DNA of 17,056 nucleotides from Eubacterium sp. Its GTDB lineage: Bacteria; Bacillota_A; Clostridia; Lachnospirales; Lachnospiraceae. Below, piece after piece: positions 1 through 6,209 of this stretch. Location: NCBI GenBank assembly GCA_017475785.1, contig JAFVEX010000010.1, forward strand, positions 1-17,056. The letters are read 5' to 3'. Under the pieces are notes generated by a model. The model had not been told where the DNA came from. It saw only the letters and a list, made by a program, of their open reading frames with translations, and made no database searches. The position numbers were made by a program, and so were the translations under genes. Within the stretch, counting starts at the first letter, position 1. The number at the start of each line of letters is the position of its first letter.

Positions 1-195
1 GAAAAGACCATCGAACCGCAGACTAACCGTCTGTAGGCGTGCGGCCAATTCATCAAAGGCGACGATTCATTGCCCGCGCGCTGACAGACGCTAAGCCTCC
101 GTTTCTCCGATCTTTTCAGCAAGGGCATCCTCGGAAGCTGAAATTCGTCACCCCGCGATCCCGACAAACATACATTTGAAGAAGGAGCTTCTCTC
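1..195 (+). promoter_or_regulatory. Structured RNA leader of the LacI-fusion gene (5' part outside window)
   Basis: No gene lies here, but the stretch folds and is homologous to the leader at 16807-17056 on the other strand. Seen: an outer stem GAAAAGA (1-7) with TCTTTTC (111-117); an inner stem CGTCTGT (28-34) with ACAGACG (84-90), continued by CGTGCGG (38-44) with CCGCGCG (74-80); conserved unpaired segments CCATCGAAC (8-16) and ACTAA (22-26); and a conserved tail CGATCCCGACAAAC (156-169). The Shine-Dalgarno AAGGAG at 182-187 lies in a small hairpin, AGAAG (180-184) with CTTCT (188-192), and AGCTTC (186-191) can alternatively pair with GAAGCT (134-139). The pairing survives sequence change between the two copies, which points to a real RNA structure. 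Its class and ligand are unknown to me. The first helix of the other copy (its P1) would have its 5' half before position 1 here. Confidence 0.7.
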
Positions 196-2556
196 ATGAG
201 TACGATCAAGGATGTTGCGGCGCGCGCAGGCGTATCCATCGCAACGGTTTCCTACGTTATGAATAATTCCCGTCCCGTGAAGCCGGAGACGCGCGCGCGG
301 GTTCTGGAGGCGGCGCAGTCTTTGAACTACGTTCCGAACGCGTCCGCGCGCAATCTGAAGGTTTCTTCTTCGAAATCTGTCGGGATTGTGCTGCCGAACA
401 TCCAGGATCCTCTCTACGCGAGCATTTTCAACAGTCTGTCCATGTATCTGCAGAGCCACGACTACATCCCGCGGGTTGCTTTTTCCAATGATATTCCCGG
501 GCAGGAGCGGCGGTGCATCGACGAGCTTGTCTCTATGAATATCGACGGCCTGCTCCTGATTACCTGCCAGCCGGAAAACACGGAGTTTTTCCAGCGGCAT
601 CTGGCGGATACCGGCGTGCCGGTCGTCTTTATTGAGCGCGCCCCGCTGTCTTTTCCTTCTAATTTTATAGGGTTTAACAGCTATCGTGCCGCTTACCGCC
701 TGACCAGCCGCCTTCTCCAGCAGGGATACCGCGATATTCTGCTGGCCTGCGGCCCGCTGCAGTTTTCTCCTGAGCAGAACAGTCTGCAGGGCTACCAGGA
801 TGCTTTTGAGGCGGAGGGAATTTCCGGTGATCAGGGGGCTGAGGGCGCAGCTGACGCGGCAGAATCCCCGGGAAACGCAAACATTTTCTCAACGGTAATG
901 AATAAAGAGGACGCTTTCCGGGATTTTCTTGACGCTTATAACGGGAAGATTCCAGAGGCGATCATCTGTACCAGCCGGGAAATCGAGAAGGGTATCTCTG
1001 TCGCGATCCGCTACGGAGGCTACCGTGTGCCGGACGATCTGCTGCTGATTACATTTGGGGAAGAATCCTGGAATAATATGCACACAAACGCCGGCATGCT
1101 GCAGATTTCCCGCCCGGCGATGCAGCTGGGCGACCTTGCGGCCCGGACAATGATCCGCTGCGTCGAACAGCCGGAGTTGACCGATCTCATTTACAGGGAG
1201 CTGGACGACACGACCCCCGAAGACGCGATGCAGTTCCCCGAGGCTTCTTTCCTCAGAAGATACGCGCTTCCGGGCAGCCACAAAGCCGGCAGCAGCCGTC
1301 CGCTCCGCATCCTGATCGTGGACATCACGGCGACCCAGCCGATCATGTCGCTGACGCGGCATTTCTCCGACCAGACCGGAATCCCGGTCGAATACACGAT
1401 CTGTCCGCAGGAGGAGCTGCTCGAAAAGATGTCCCACTCCTTTGACGAGCTGACCGCGAACTTCGATTTATATACCTACAACGCGCCCTGGCGCGACTTT
1501 ATGGCGGAAAATCTCTGTCTGGCGGAGCTGAGTGAATTTCTGGAGCAATACGAAGTGAATACGGACCGGTTTTTCCCGGAGACTCTGGAGAACTGTAAGA
1601 TCGGAAACCGTCTGTACGGCATTCCGTTTACGGCGTCTGCGCAGATCCTGCTGTACCGGAATGATTTTTTCAATGATCCCGCTCTGCAGCAGGCGTTTGG
1701 AAAACAGAATACGATTTCTCTGCGTCCGCCGCGGACCTGGACGGAATACAATAATGTCGCGGCGTTTTTTACGCGGTCGCTCAACCCGGACTCTCCATCC
1801 GAATACGGGACGTCGTTCGCCGCGCGCAGCAATGAATTTCTGGCTCCGGAGCTGCTGATCCGCCTGTTTTCATTTGGCGGGGCACTCTGGGACACTTACA
1901 ATCACCCGACCTTTAACACCCCGGCGAACGAGCGCGCGCTGACTGCCACCCTCGAACAGCTCCGGTTCGTGCCGCCTGATTTCTACGAAAAAGACATCGA
2001 TGGAACCATCGATGATTTCTGCAGCGGAAGAACTGCCATGCTGATCGCGTTCGGGGATCACGCGCACATGATCAGCCGCAGGCTGCGCCGCACTGTGCAG
2101 GCGCAGGTGGGCTCCTTCCGTATTCCCGGCGGTAAGCCGATCCGCGGCGGATTCTGCTTTGGCGTAAACCCCTACTCAAAAATGCGCCAGGAGGCATTTG
2201 CGTATCTGAACTGGTTCTGCCGGCGGGATACGAGCTTCTACCTGACCGTTTTGAACGGCGCCTCTCCGTTTATGGAGCCGTATCATAATTACGAGCTGCA
2301 GCAGCTGTATCCCTGGCTCATCTGGTCCGAGCAGAGCATCGCCCCGTCTGTCACGCGGAATGTGCCGCACCGCAGGCGGATGCAGGTGATACCGAGCGGC
2401 TCGCCGGAGGGAATTCTGTGCGACGCCTTCCGGGCGGCGGAATCCGGCGAGATGAGCGTCAAAAAAGCGCTCGACCGCGCGCAAGCGCAGGCCGAACGCC
2501 TCTATCGCGAGTATGGATATCCGATTAGAAAAACAGCTCCGACGTCTCTGCCGTGA
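196..2556 (+). CDS. LacI-family transcriptional regulator fused to a solute-binding-protein-like domain
   Basis: The 786-residue product is about twice the usual LacI length of 330-350. Residues 2-56 are a canonical LacI helix-turn-helix and hinge (TIKDVAARAGVSIATVSYVM, then NYVPNASARNL). Residues about 60-355 are a LacI-type periplasmic-binding-like effector domain, carrying a low-complexity insert rich in Gly, Ala and Glu near 211-229. From about 368 to 775 follows a second domain resembling family 1 extracellular sugar-binding proteins (LYGIPFTASAQILLYRNDFF, an FSFGGALWD segment, and a late GGFCFGVNPYSK segment). There is no signal peptide, so the binding domain is cytoplasmic and probably senses a ligand. 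The ATG at 196 is supported by AAGGAG nine bases upstream. The gene stands alone behind a structured leader. Target genes and ligand are unknown; carbohydrate sensing is inferred from the families. Confidence 0.88.
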   Translation: MSTIKDVAARAGVSIATVSYVMNNSRPVKPETRARVLEAAQSLNYVPNASARNLKVSSSKSVGIVLPNIQDPLYASIFNSLSMYLQSHDYIPRVAFSNDIPGQERRCIDELVSMNIDGLLLITCQPENTEFFQRHLADTGVPVVFIERAPLSFPSNFIGFNSYRAAYRLTSRLLQQGYRDILLACGPLQFSPEQNSLQGYQDAFEAEGISGDQGAEGAADAAESPGNANIFSTVMNKEDAFRDFLDAYNGKIPEAIICTSREIEKGISVAIRYGGYRVPDDLLLITFGEESWNNMHTNAGMLQISRPAMQLGDLAARTMIRCVEQPELTDLIYRELDDTTPEDAMQFPEASFLRRYALPGSHKAGSSRPLRILIVDITATQPIMSLTRHFSDQTGIPVEYTICPQEELLEKMSHSFDELTANFDLYTYNAPWRDFMAENLCLAELSEFLEQYEVNTDRFFPETLENCKIGNRLYGIPFTASAQILLYRNDFFNDPALQQAFGKQNTISLRPPRTWTEYNNVAAFFTRSLNPDSPSEYGTSFAARSNEFLAPELLIRLFSFGGALWDTYNHPTFNTPANERALTATLEQLRFVPPDFYEKDIDGTIDDFCSGRTAMLIAFGDHAHMISRRLRRTVQAQVGSFRIPGGKPIRGGFCFGVNPYSKMRQEAFAYLNWFCRRDTSFYLTVLNGASPFMEPYHNYELQQLYPWLIWSEQSIAPSVTRNVPHRRRMQVIPSGSPEGILCDAFRAAESGEMSVKKALDRAQAQAERLYREYGYPIRKTAPTSLP

Positions 2557-2636
2557 ACGCACAGTATCCGTCAGAAAAACGGCTCCAACGTCCCTGCCGT
2601 GAACGCACTGCATCCGTCAGAAAAAAAGCCTCTGCG
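2521..2636. repeat. Decayed 46-47 base tandem duplication at the 3' end of the LacI-fusion gene
   Basis: Unit 1 is 2521-2567, unit 2 is 2568-2613 and a partial third unit runs from 2614 to about 2636. Shared blocks are AGAAAAAC, GCTCC, ACGTC, CTGCCGTGAACGCAC and ATCCGTCAGAAAAA. Unit 1 contains the last codons and the TGA stop of the plus-strand gene. The partial third unit overlaps the stop of the minus-strand membrane protein gene (2617-2619). The copies differ by several substitutions and one indel, so the duplication is old. Confidence 0.75.
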
Positions 2637-2958
2637 CCTTTCTCGTAAAAATAACGTACCACACGAGAATCGCAATCACGAGACCCATTGTAATGAAGCT
2701 CAGAAATGACAGATCCGTGTAGCGGTCTCCGATCAGGCCGAGAACACCGTCCAGCACAATCACCGCGCCGCAGCCAATGAGGCGCGGCACCATAAATGCG
2801 GCAAACCCTGCCCGGTCCTTGCACTTGGGGATCGGGTAGTCTTTATTCCAGAAGGTCTGCGGCAGATCGCCGCCGTTCTTCAGCGAAAACGCGCCGTAAA
2901 TCATGTAAACGCCGCACAGCAGGATGATAATATCCAAAAACCCAAACATACTGTTCAT
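2617..2958 (-). CDS. Small three-helix membrane protein, function unknown
   Basis: A 113-residue hydrophobic protein beginning MNSMFGFLDIIILLCGVYMI. Three likely membrane segments are near residues 5-22, 55-75 and 85-105. A soluble loop between the first two carries NKDYPIPKCKD, and the tail is basic (TRKAQRLFF). Small proteins of this shape are common in Lachnospiraceae genomes but I know no function for them. The start at 2958 is chosen because GGAGG lies 12 bases upstream, overlapping the last codons of the GIY-YIG gene; an ATG at 2949 is an alternative, and a longer reading from 2991 would overlap the previous gene without a ribosome binding site. The gene sits 7 bases behind the GIY-YIG gene, so the two are probably cotranscribed. 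Confidence 0.72.
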   Translation of the reverse strand: MNSMFGFLDIIILLCGVYMIYGAFSLKNGGDLPQTFWNKDYPIPKCKDRAGFAAFMVPRLIGCGAVIVLDGVLGLIGDRYTDLSFLSFITMGLVIAILVWYVIFTRKAQRLFF

Positions 2959-2965
2959 ACGTCTC

Positions 2966-3274
2966 TTATTCCTCCATTTTCCAGCCTGCAATCATCTCGC
3001 GCTTTTCCGCGTGTGTCAGCTGCTTGATTTTCACTTCCCGCGACATCGCGTCATGCTTTGTCTCATGCGCCTCGCAGTACACCAGCCGTACCGGCCTGCG
3101 GCTTCTCGTATACTTCGCGCCGCGGCCGGCATTGTGGCTCGCTGCCCGCCGCTTTGGATCCGTCGTCCAGCCCGTGTAAAAGCTGCCGTCGCAGCACTCT
3201 ACCATATAAGTATAAAACCGCGCGCCGCTTTCCCCGCCGGATTCATTCTCTCTCAAAACCTTGTTCCTGTCCAC
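2966..3274 (-). CDS. GIY-YIG nuclease-domain protein (UvrC N-terminal-like, YhbQ type)
   Basis: A 102-residue protein of the stand-alone GIY-YIG size class. The motif pair is seen as YTYMVECCDGSFYTGW (residues 21-36), followed by the basic DPKRRAASHN stretch (39-48) that holds the usual arginine, and the helix with the metal-binding glutamate at E80 (MSREVKIK). Family members are single-domain nuclease folds related to the UvrC N-terminus; the cellular role of this type is mostly unassigned. The start is a GTG at 3274 with a GGGGA-type site about 8 bases upstream; the core domain begins only at residue 19, so the exact start is uncertain. It precedes the small membrane protein by 7 bases. Domain assignment is firm, biological role is not. 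Confidence 0.88.
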   Translation of the reverse strand: MDRNKVLRENESGGESGARFYTYMVECCDGSFYTGWTTDPKRRAASHNAGRGAKYTRSRRPVRLVYCEAHETKHDAMSREVKIKQLTHAEKREMIAGWKMEE

Positions 3275-3370
3275 TGCTTTTCCCCGCGCCTGCGCCGAGA
3301 TTCCCTGTATTCCCGCCTGCTTAAGATCCTCAGTCTTTGCGGATCAGTCTCTTCCGGGCAGAAGACCGGA

Positions 3371-4555
3371 TCATGCGGCGGCATCTTCGCTGCCGCTGTC
3401 ATCTGCTTTTTTCTTCTTTGAAGATTTTTTCTTCTTGGAGGTTTTCTTCTCCTCAGAAGTCTGTTCCTGCTCCTCTTCCTCGTCATCTTCGCCGAGACGG
3501 CTGTAGAGCGTGATGGCATCATCGATGTTCGCGTGCGCCGCGCCGCCGCCGTGCGCCGTCACCATAATGTACTCATCATAACCAAGCCGCGCAATGCTGG
3601 CAAGCGTCGTCAGCGCCTCGTCCGTGTACCCGGTCTTGCCGCCCATGTAGGAAGCCCCGTTCGGCAGGTTCGTTGTCTCGATATGCATGTAGCTGTTGTT
3701 TGCCAGCGGAATCCCCGCGGGATGCACGTCCGTCTGGGACGTCGTGTAACTGCGCGCCGTGAAAATCTGCTTGAACATATTGTTCTGCAGCGCGTATTTT
3801 TCCAACAGGATAAAATCCGCGCAGGTCGAGTAATGGTCTTCGTTGTGAAGGCCGATCGCGTTCGTAAAATGCGTGTTTTCCATTCCGATTTCCGCGGCCT
3901 TCTCATTCATCATCTCAACGAAGGCGTCCTCTGAGCCGGCCACCTTGTCGCATACCGCGACACATGCCTCCGCTCCCGAAGGAAGCATCACGCCGTACAG
4001 GACATCCCGGAATGTCACCTTCTCGCCCGCCTCAAAGCCGGCGCGGCTCGCCTGCTCCCAGTAGTGCGCGTCGATGTATTCCTGTTTAATCGTGACCTCT
4101 TCATCCAGATTCTCGACATTTTCCAGACCAAGAATGCAGGTCATGATTTTCGTCATGGACGCCGGATACATGCGGTCTGTACTGGCCTTCTCAAAAAGAA
4201 CCGCGTCGTCAGACAGACGGATCATCAGCGCGTTGTCACTATAAACGCCTTCCCCGGAAAGCTGCTTCACCGGCTTGGACGCCTGCTCCTCCTCCTGAGC
4301 GGCTTTTTCCTCCTCCGCGCTGGGAAGCTGCGGCATCTCAACCTTGTTGTCGCCGACATAGTGCAGCTGAAATTCCCCGGCCGAAGACGAAGCCGCGCTG
4401 CTTTCCGGCTGCGCCTGACTGTTCCCGAAAAAGCCTCTCTGCAGCATCAGCGCCGCCAGAACCGCCGCCAGCGGCACGATCATCACGACCGTAAACGCCA
4501 CAGAGGCTGTACTGCTTTTTTTCTTCTTTTTCTTTCTCTTCTCCTGATCCGCCAT
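3371..4555 (-). CDS. D-alanyl-D-alanine carboxypeptidase, peptidase S11 (DacF-like)
   Basis: A 394-residue penicillin-binding enzyme that trims the terminal D-alanine from peptidoglycan stem peptides outside the cell. A lysine-rich cytoplasmic start (KRKKKKKK) precedes one membrane segment at about residues 17-38, acting as a signal anchor. A Ser/Glu/Gln-rich spacer follows to about residue 100. The three active-site motifs are S133-M-T-K136, S193-G-A195 where the family usually has SGN, and K307-T-G309. The domain ends near 355 and is followed by an unusual charged tail, an acidic run then KKTSKKKKSSKKKKADD. The beta-sandwich C-terminal domain of classical PBP5 enzymes is missing. The ATG at 4555 has AGGAGGGG just upstream, and a good promoter lies at 4728-4757. 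The alanine in motif 2 also occurs in relatives as far as I recall, so activity is likely retained. Confidence 0.9.
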   Translation of the reverse strand: MADQEKRKKKKKKSSTASVAFTVVMIVPLAAVLAALMLQRGFFGNSQAQPESSAASSSAGEFQLHYVGDNKVEMPQLPSAEEEKAAQEEEQASKPVKQLSGEGVYSDNALMIRLSDDAVLFEKASTDRMYPASMTKIMTCILGLENVENLDEEVTIKQEYIDAHYWEQASRAGFEAGEKVTFRDVLYGVMLPSGAEACVAVCDKVAGSEDAFVEMMNEKAAEIGMENTHFTNAIGLHNEDHYSTCADFILLEKYALQNNMFKQIFTARSYTTSQTDVHPAGIPLANNSYMHIETTNLPNGASYMGGKTGYTDEALTTLASIARLGYDEYIMVTAHGGGAAHANIDDAITLYSRLGEDDEEEEQEQTSEEKKTSKKKKSSKKKKADDSGSEDAAA

Positions 4556-4727
4556 GTTAATAACCCCTCCTGATTATCCAAACCGCCGTTTCCGGATCCT
4601 GATAGTCCCAAAATCACTTTCTTAAGCAGACAATTATCGCTGCCGCGAATGCGAAACACGAAGCCATGTCTCCGTCTATGATCCTGACGATGGTGACTGG
4701 ACTGTCCGGTAAACCGCCTGCATACCC

Positions 4728-4757
4728 ATCATAACACTCAATCTGATCTGGTGTCTA
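4728..4757 (-). promoter_or_regulatory. Sigma-A-type promoter of the carboxypeptidase gene
   Basis: On the minus strand, -35 TAGACA (4757-4752) and -10 TATGAT (4733-4728) each match the consensus at five of six positions. The spacer is 18 bases, and TGT directly before the -10 gives an extended TGn element. Transcription would begin near 4721, leaving a leader of about 165 bases before the ATG at 4555. Nothing else in the leader is identified. Confidence 0.6.
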
Positions 4758-4804
4758 CCCAATCTGACCGGATAACATTGATGATCTTGCAAGACTTTGC
4801 GCGG

Positions 4805-4888
4805 CCCTGCTCGTCCAGTGGACGAGCGCTTAGGGCCGACCGAAGCGGAGCGGAGACCCCTGCTCGTCCAGTGGACGAGCGCTTAGGG
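4805..4888. repeat. Two direct copies of a 31-base palindromic (REP-like) repeat
   Basis: Copies at 4805-4835 and 4858-4888 are identical by eye. Each contains a palindrome GCTCGTCCA-G-TGGACGAGC (4809-4827 and 4862-4880), with nine-base arms around a single central G, flanked by CCCT and AGGG. The 22-base spacer is GC-rich (CGAAGCGGAGCGGAG). The arrangement resembles intergenic REP/BOX-type elements. It lies upstream of the carboxypeptidase promoter and downstream of the AraC gene. Confidence 0.8.
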
Positions 4889-4943
4889 TCAAAAGTCGGA
4901 TTATTCCGGCCTGGCGAATAGTTGGTTTTTGTTCCTTGTAGAT

Positions 4944-4970
4944 GACGCCACATATAATACTTTTGGCGTC
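4944..4970 (-). terminator. Weak hairpin downstream of the AraC gene
   Basis: GACGCCA (4944-4950) pairs with TGGCGTC (4964-4970) across a 13-base AT-rich loop, 21 bases after the AraC stop on the minus strand. No U-run follows on either strand, so termination is only a possibility. Confidence 0.3.
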
Positions 4971-4991
4971 CTGATCATAATATATTTCAGA

Positions 4992-5933
4992 TCAATTCTC
5001 CTCCGGATGCGGAACCGGCCCGGCAGCATGTGCCGTGCGGAATTCAGTCGGGCTGCTTCCGTAGTTTTGGTGAAACATCCGGCTGAAGGCCAGTGCGTCC
5101 GGATAACCGCATTGCGCGGCGACGGAAGCGATCGGGATACTCGTGTGCCGAAGAAGCTCGGCAGCCTTGCGCATACGGAGTTTGATCAGAAATTCCTGCG
5201 GGGACATCTGATATTCCGTGCGAAAGCTTTTGGTCAGGTAGCTTCGATCAATACCGATATAGTCTGCGATATCGGATATTTTAACCTTCTGCATATAGTG
5301 ATTGGTCAGATACTGCATTGTGACTTTTGCGTAGGCGGATTTTGCGTGAAGGTGCGCCCGCGCCTTTGTGGGCTGCTCTTCTATGACTGCGGCAAAAAAA
5401 CGGAGAAGAAGAGAAGAACGGTGCAGTTCATTTGCAAGATTGATCCGGTGTGTGTGCAGCATTTCATCAATGCAGTCCGTCAGTGTCTTCATTTCTTTTG
5501 TTCTGATTACATGCCGTTCTGACGAAAATCCCATCTGTGAGAGAATATAATCCGCCTGATAACCAGAAAAACCGATCCAGCAGTAGCTCCACGGTTCTTC
5601 CTGATCGGCGCGGTAGATGGTGACGTCACCCGGGTAAATCAGAAAAATGTCCCCTTCTTTTAATGTGTATGTTTTTTCACCGACCCGATAGATGCCCTTT
5701 CCCGATGTGATCAGATGCAGCAGATAAGAACGCCTTACAGAGGGTCCGAACTGATAGCCGGGTGTGCAGTGTTCAAAGCCACAGTAATTTAAGTGATAGG
5801 GAGACGGGCCGCGGTAGTCGGTCTGTATGTCCGCGATGTTGCTTGTGGGGAAATTCGCAATGTTTTTTTGAAAGTCTTCCGGGATGACGCTCAGAACCAT
5901 CCCTTCTCTTGTCTTCAGAATCTTTGTGTCCAT
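4992..5933 (-). CDS. AraC-family transcriptional regulator of the alpha-galactoside operon
   Basis: A 313-residue protein with an N-terminal cupin-type sugar-sensing domain (residues about 50-130; LLHLITSGKGIYRVGEK, then LKEGDIFLIYPGDVTIYRAD) and a C-terminal AraC DNA-binding domain (about 205-300). Both helix-turn-helix units are visible: KISDIADYIGIDRSYLTKSF and SVAAQCGYPDALAFSRMFHQ-type sequence ending YGSSPTEFR. This is the MsmR/RafR type of regulator that activates alpha-galactoside uptake genes in Firmicutes. It is divergent from the operon across 276 bases, the usual arrangement for a local activator. The ATG at 5933 is preferred over one at 5978: it begins nearer the conserved domain and has a GGGCGGA-like site, though a weak one. 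Regulation of the neighbouring operon is inferred from position and family. Confidence 0.88.
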   Translation of the reverse strand: MDTKILKTREGMVLSVIPEDFQKNIANFPTSNIADIQTDYRGPSPYHLNYCGFEHCTPGYQFGPSVRRSYLLHLITSGKGIYRVGEKTYTLKEGDIFLIYPGDVTIYRADQEEPWSYCWIGFSGYQADYILSQMGFSSERHVIRTKEMKTLTDCIDEMLHTHRINLANELHRSSLLLRFFAAVIEEQPTKARAHLHAKSAYAKVTMQYLTNHYMQKVKISDIADYIGIDRSYLTKSFRTEYQMSPQEFLIKLRMRKAAELLRHTSIPIASVAAQCGYPDALAFSRMFHQNYGSSPTEFRTAHAAGPVPHPEEN

Positions 5934-6209
5934 AGTGGTTCCGCCCGGATCAGTCGGTCTGAGAAAACACTGATCCATTCAGTATGATCGTTGATATTGG
6001 CATGATACAGGTAATAAGAAAGTGGTTAAGAATACATATTGTATCATATACAAACTTCTGGCAAAAAGAAATATCAACAGAGAAATTGGACACATTTTTC
6101 CATATACGAACCCTTTCAGGTTATACAGCCTCAAAAAATGCTGTGCTAAACTAAAGTCGTAGTCAGGTACAATCGATTCATTTGGAATACCGAGAAGGAG
6201 GATTATTGA
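5934..6209. promoter_or_regulatory. Divergent control region between araC-type gene and operon, with candidate operator repeats
   Basis: An 11-base direct repeat CATATACRAAC occurs at 6045-6055 and 6101-6111 (start-to-start 56 bases). An inverted repeat ATGATACA (6002-6009) with TGTATCAT (6040-6047) overlaps the first copy. A candidate extended -10, TGC-TAAACT (TGC at 6144-6146, hexamer 6147-6152), lacks a good -35, as expected of an activator-dependent promoter, and would place the second repeat about 50 bases upstream of the start of transcription. The solute-binding protein has a strong AGGAGG at 6196-6201. Binding by the adjacent AraC regulator is inference. Confidence 0.45.

Larger units (their letters stand above)
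4556..4991. other. 436-base intergenic region: dacF-like leader, palindromic repeats, araC 3' side
   Basis: No convincing gene is present. From 4555 outwards it contains a leader of about 165 bases for the carboxypeptidase gene, its promoter (4728-4757), two copies of a 31-base palindromic repeat (4805-4888), and a weak hairpin downstream of the AraC gene (4944-4970). A 71-codon minus-strand reading frame at 4738-4953 runs through the promoter and both repeats and is not a credible gene. Confidence 0.7.

Noticed and set aside
2525..2824. A minus-strand frame of 99 codons overlapping the small membrane-protein gene
   Set aside because: It is a frame shadow whose C-terminal part only translates the tandem duplication; the overlapping membrane protein has the ribosome site and clear membrane segments.
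4738..4953. A 71-codon minus-strand reading frame across the palindromic repeats
   Set aside because: It crosses the carboxypeptidase promoter and both repeat copies, has no ribosome binding site, and its sequence is mostly repeat translated.
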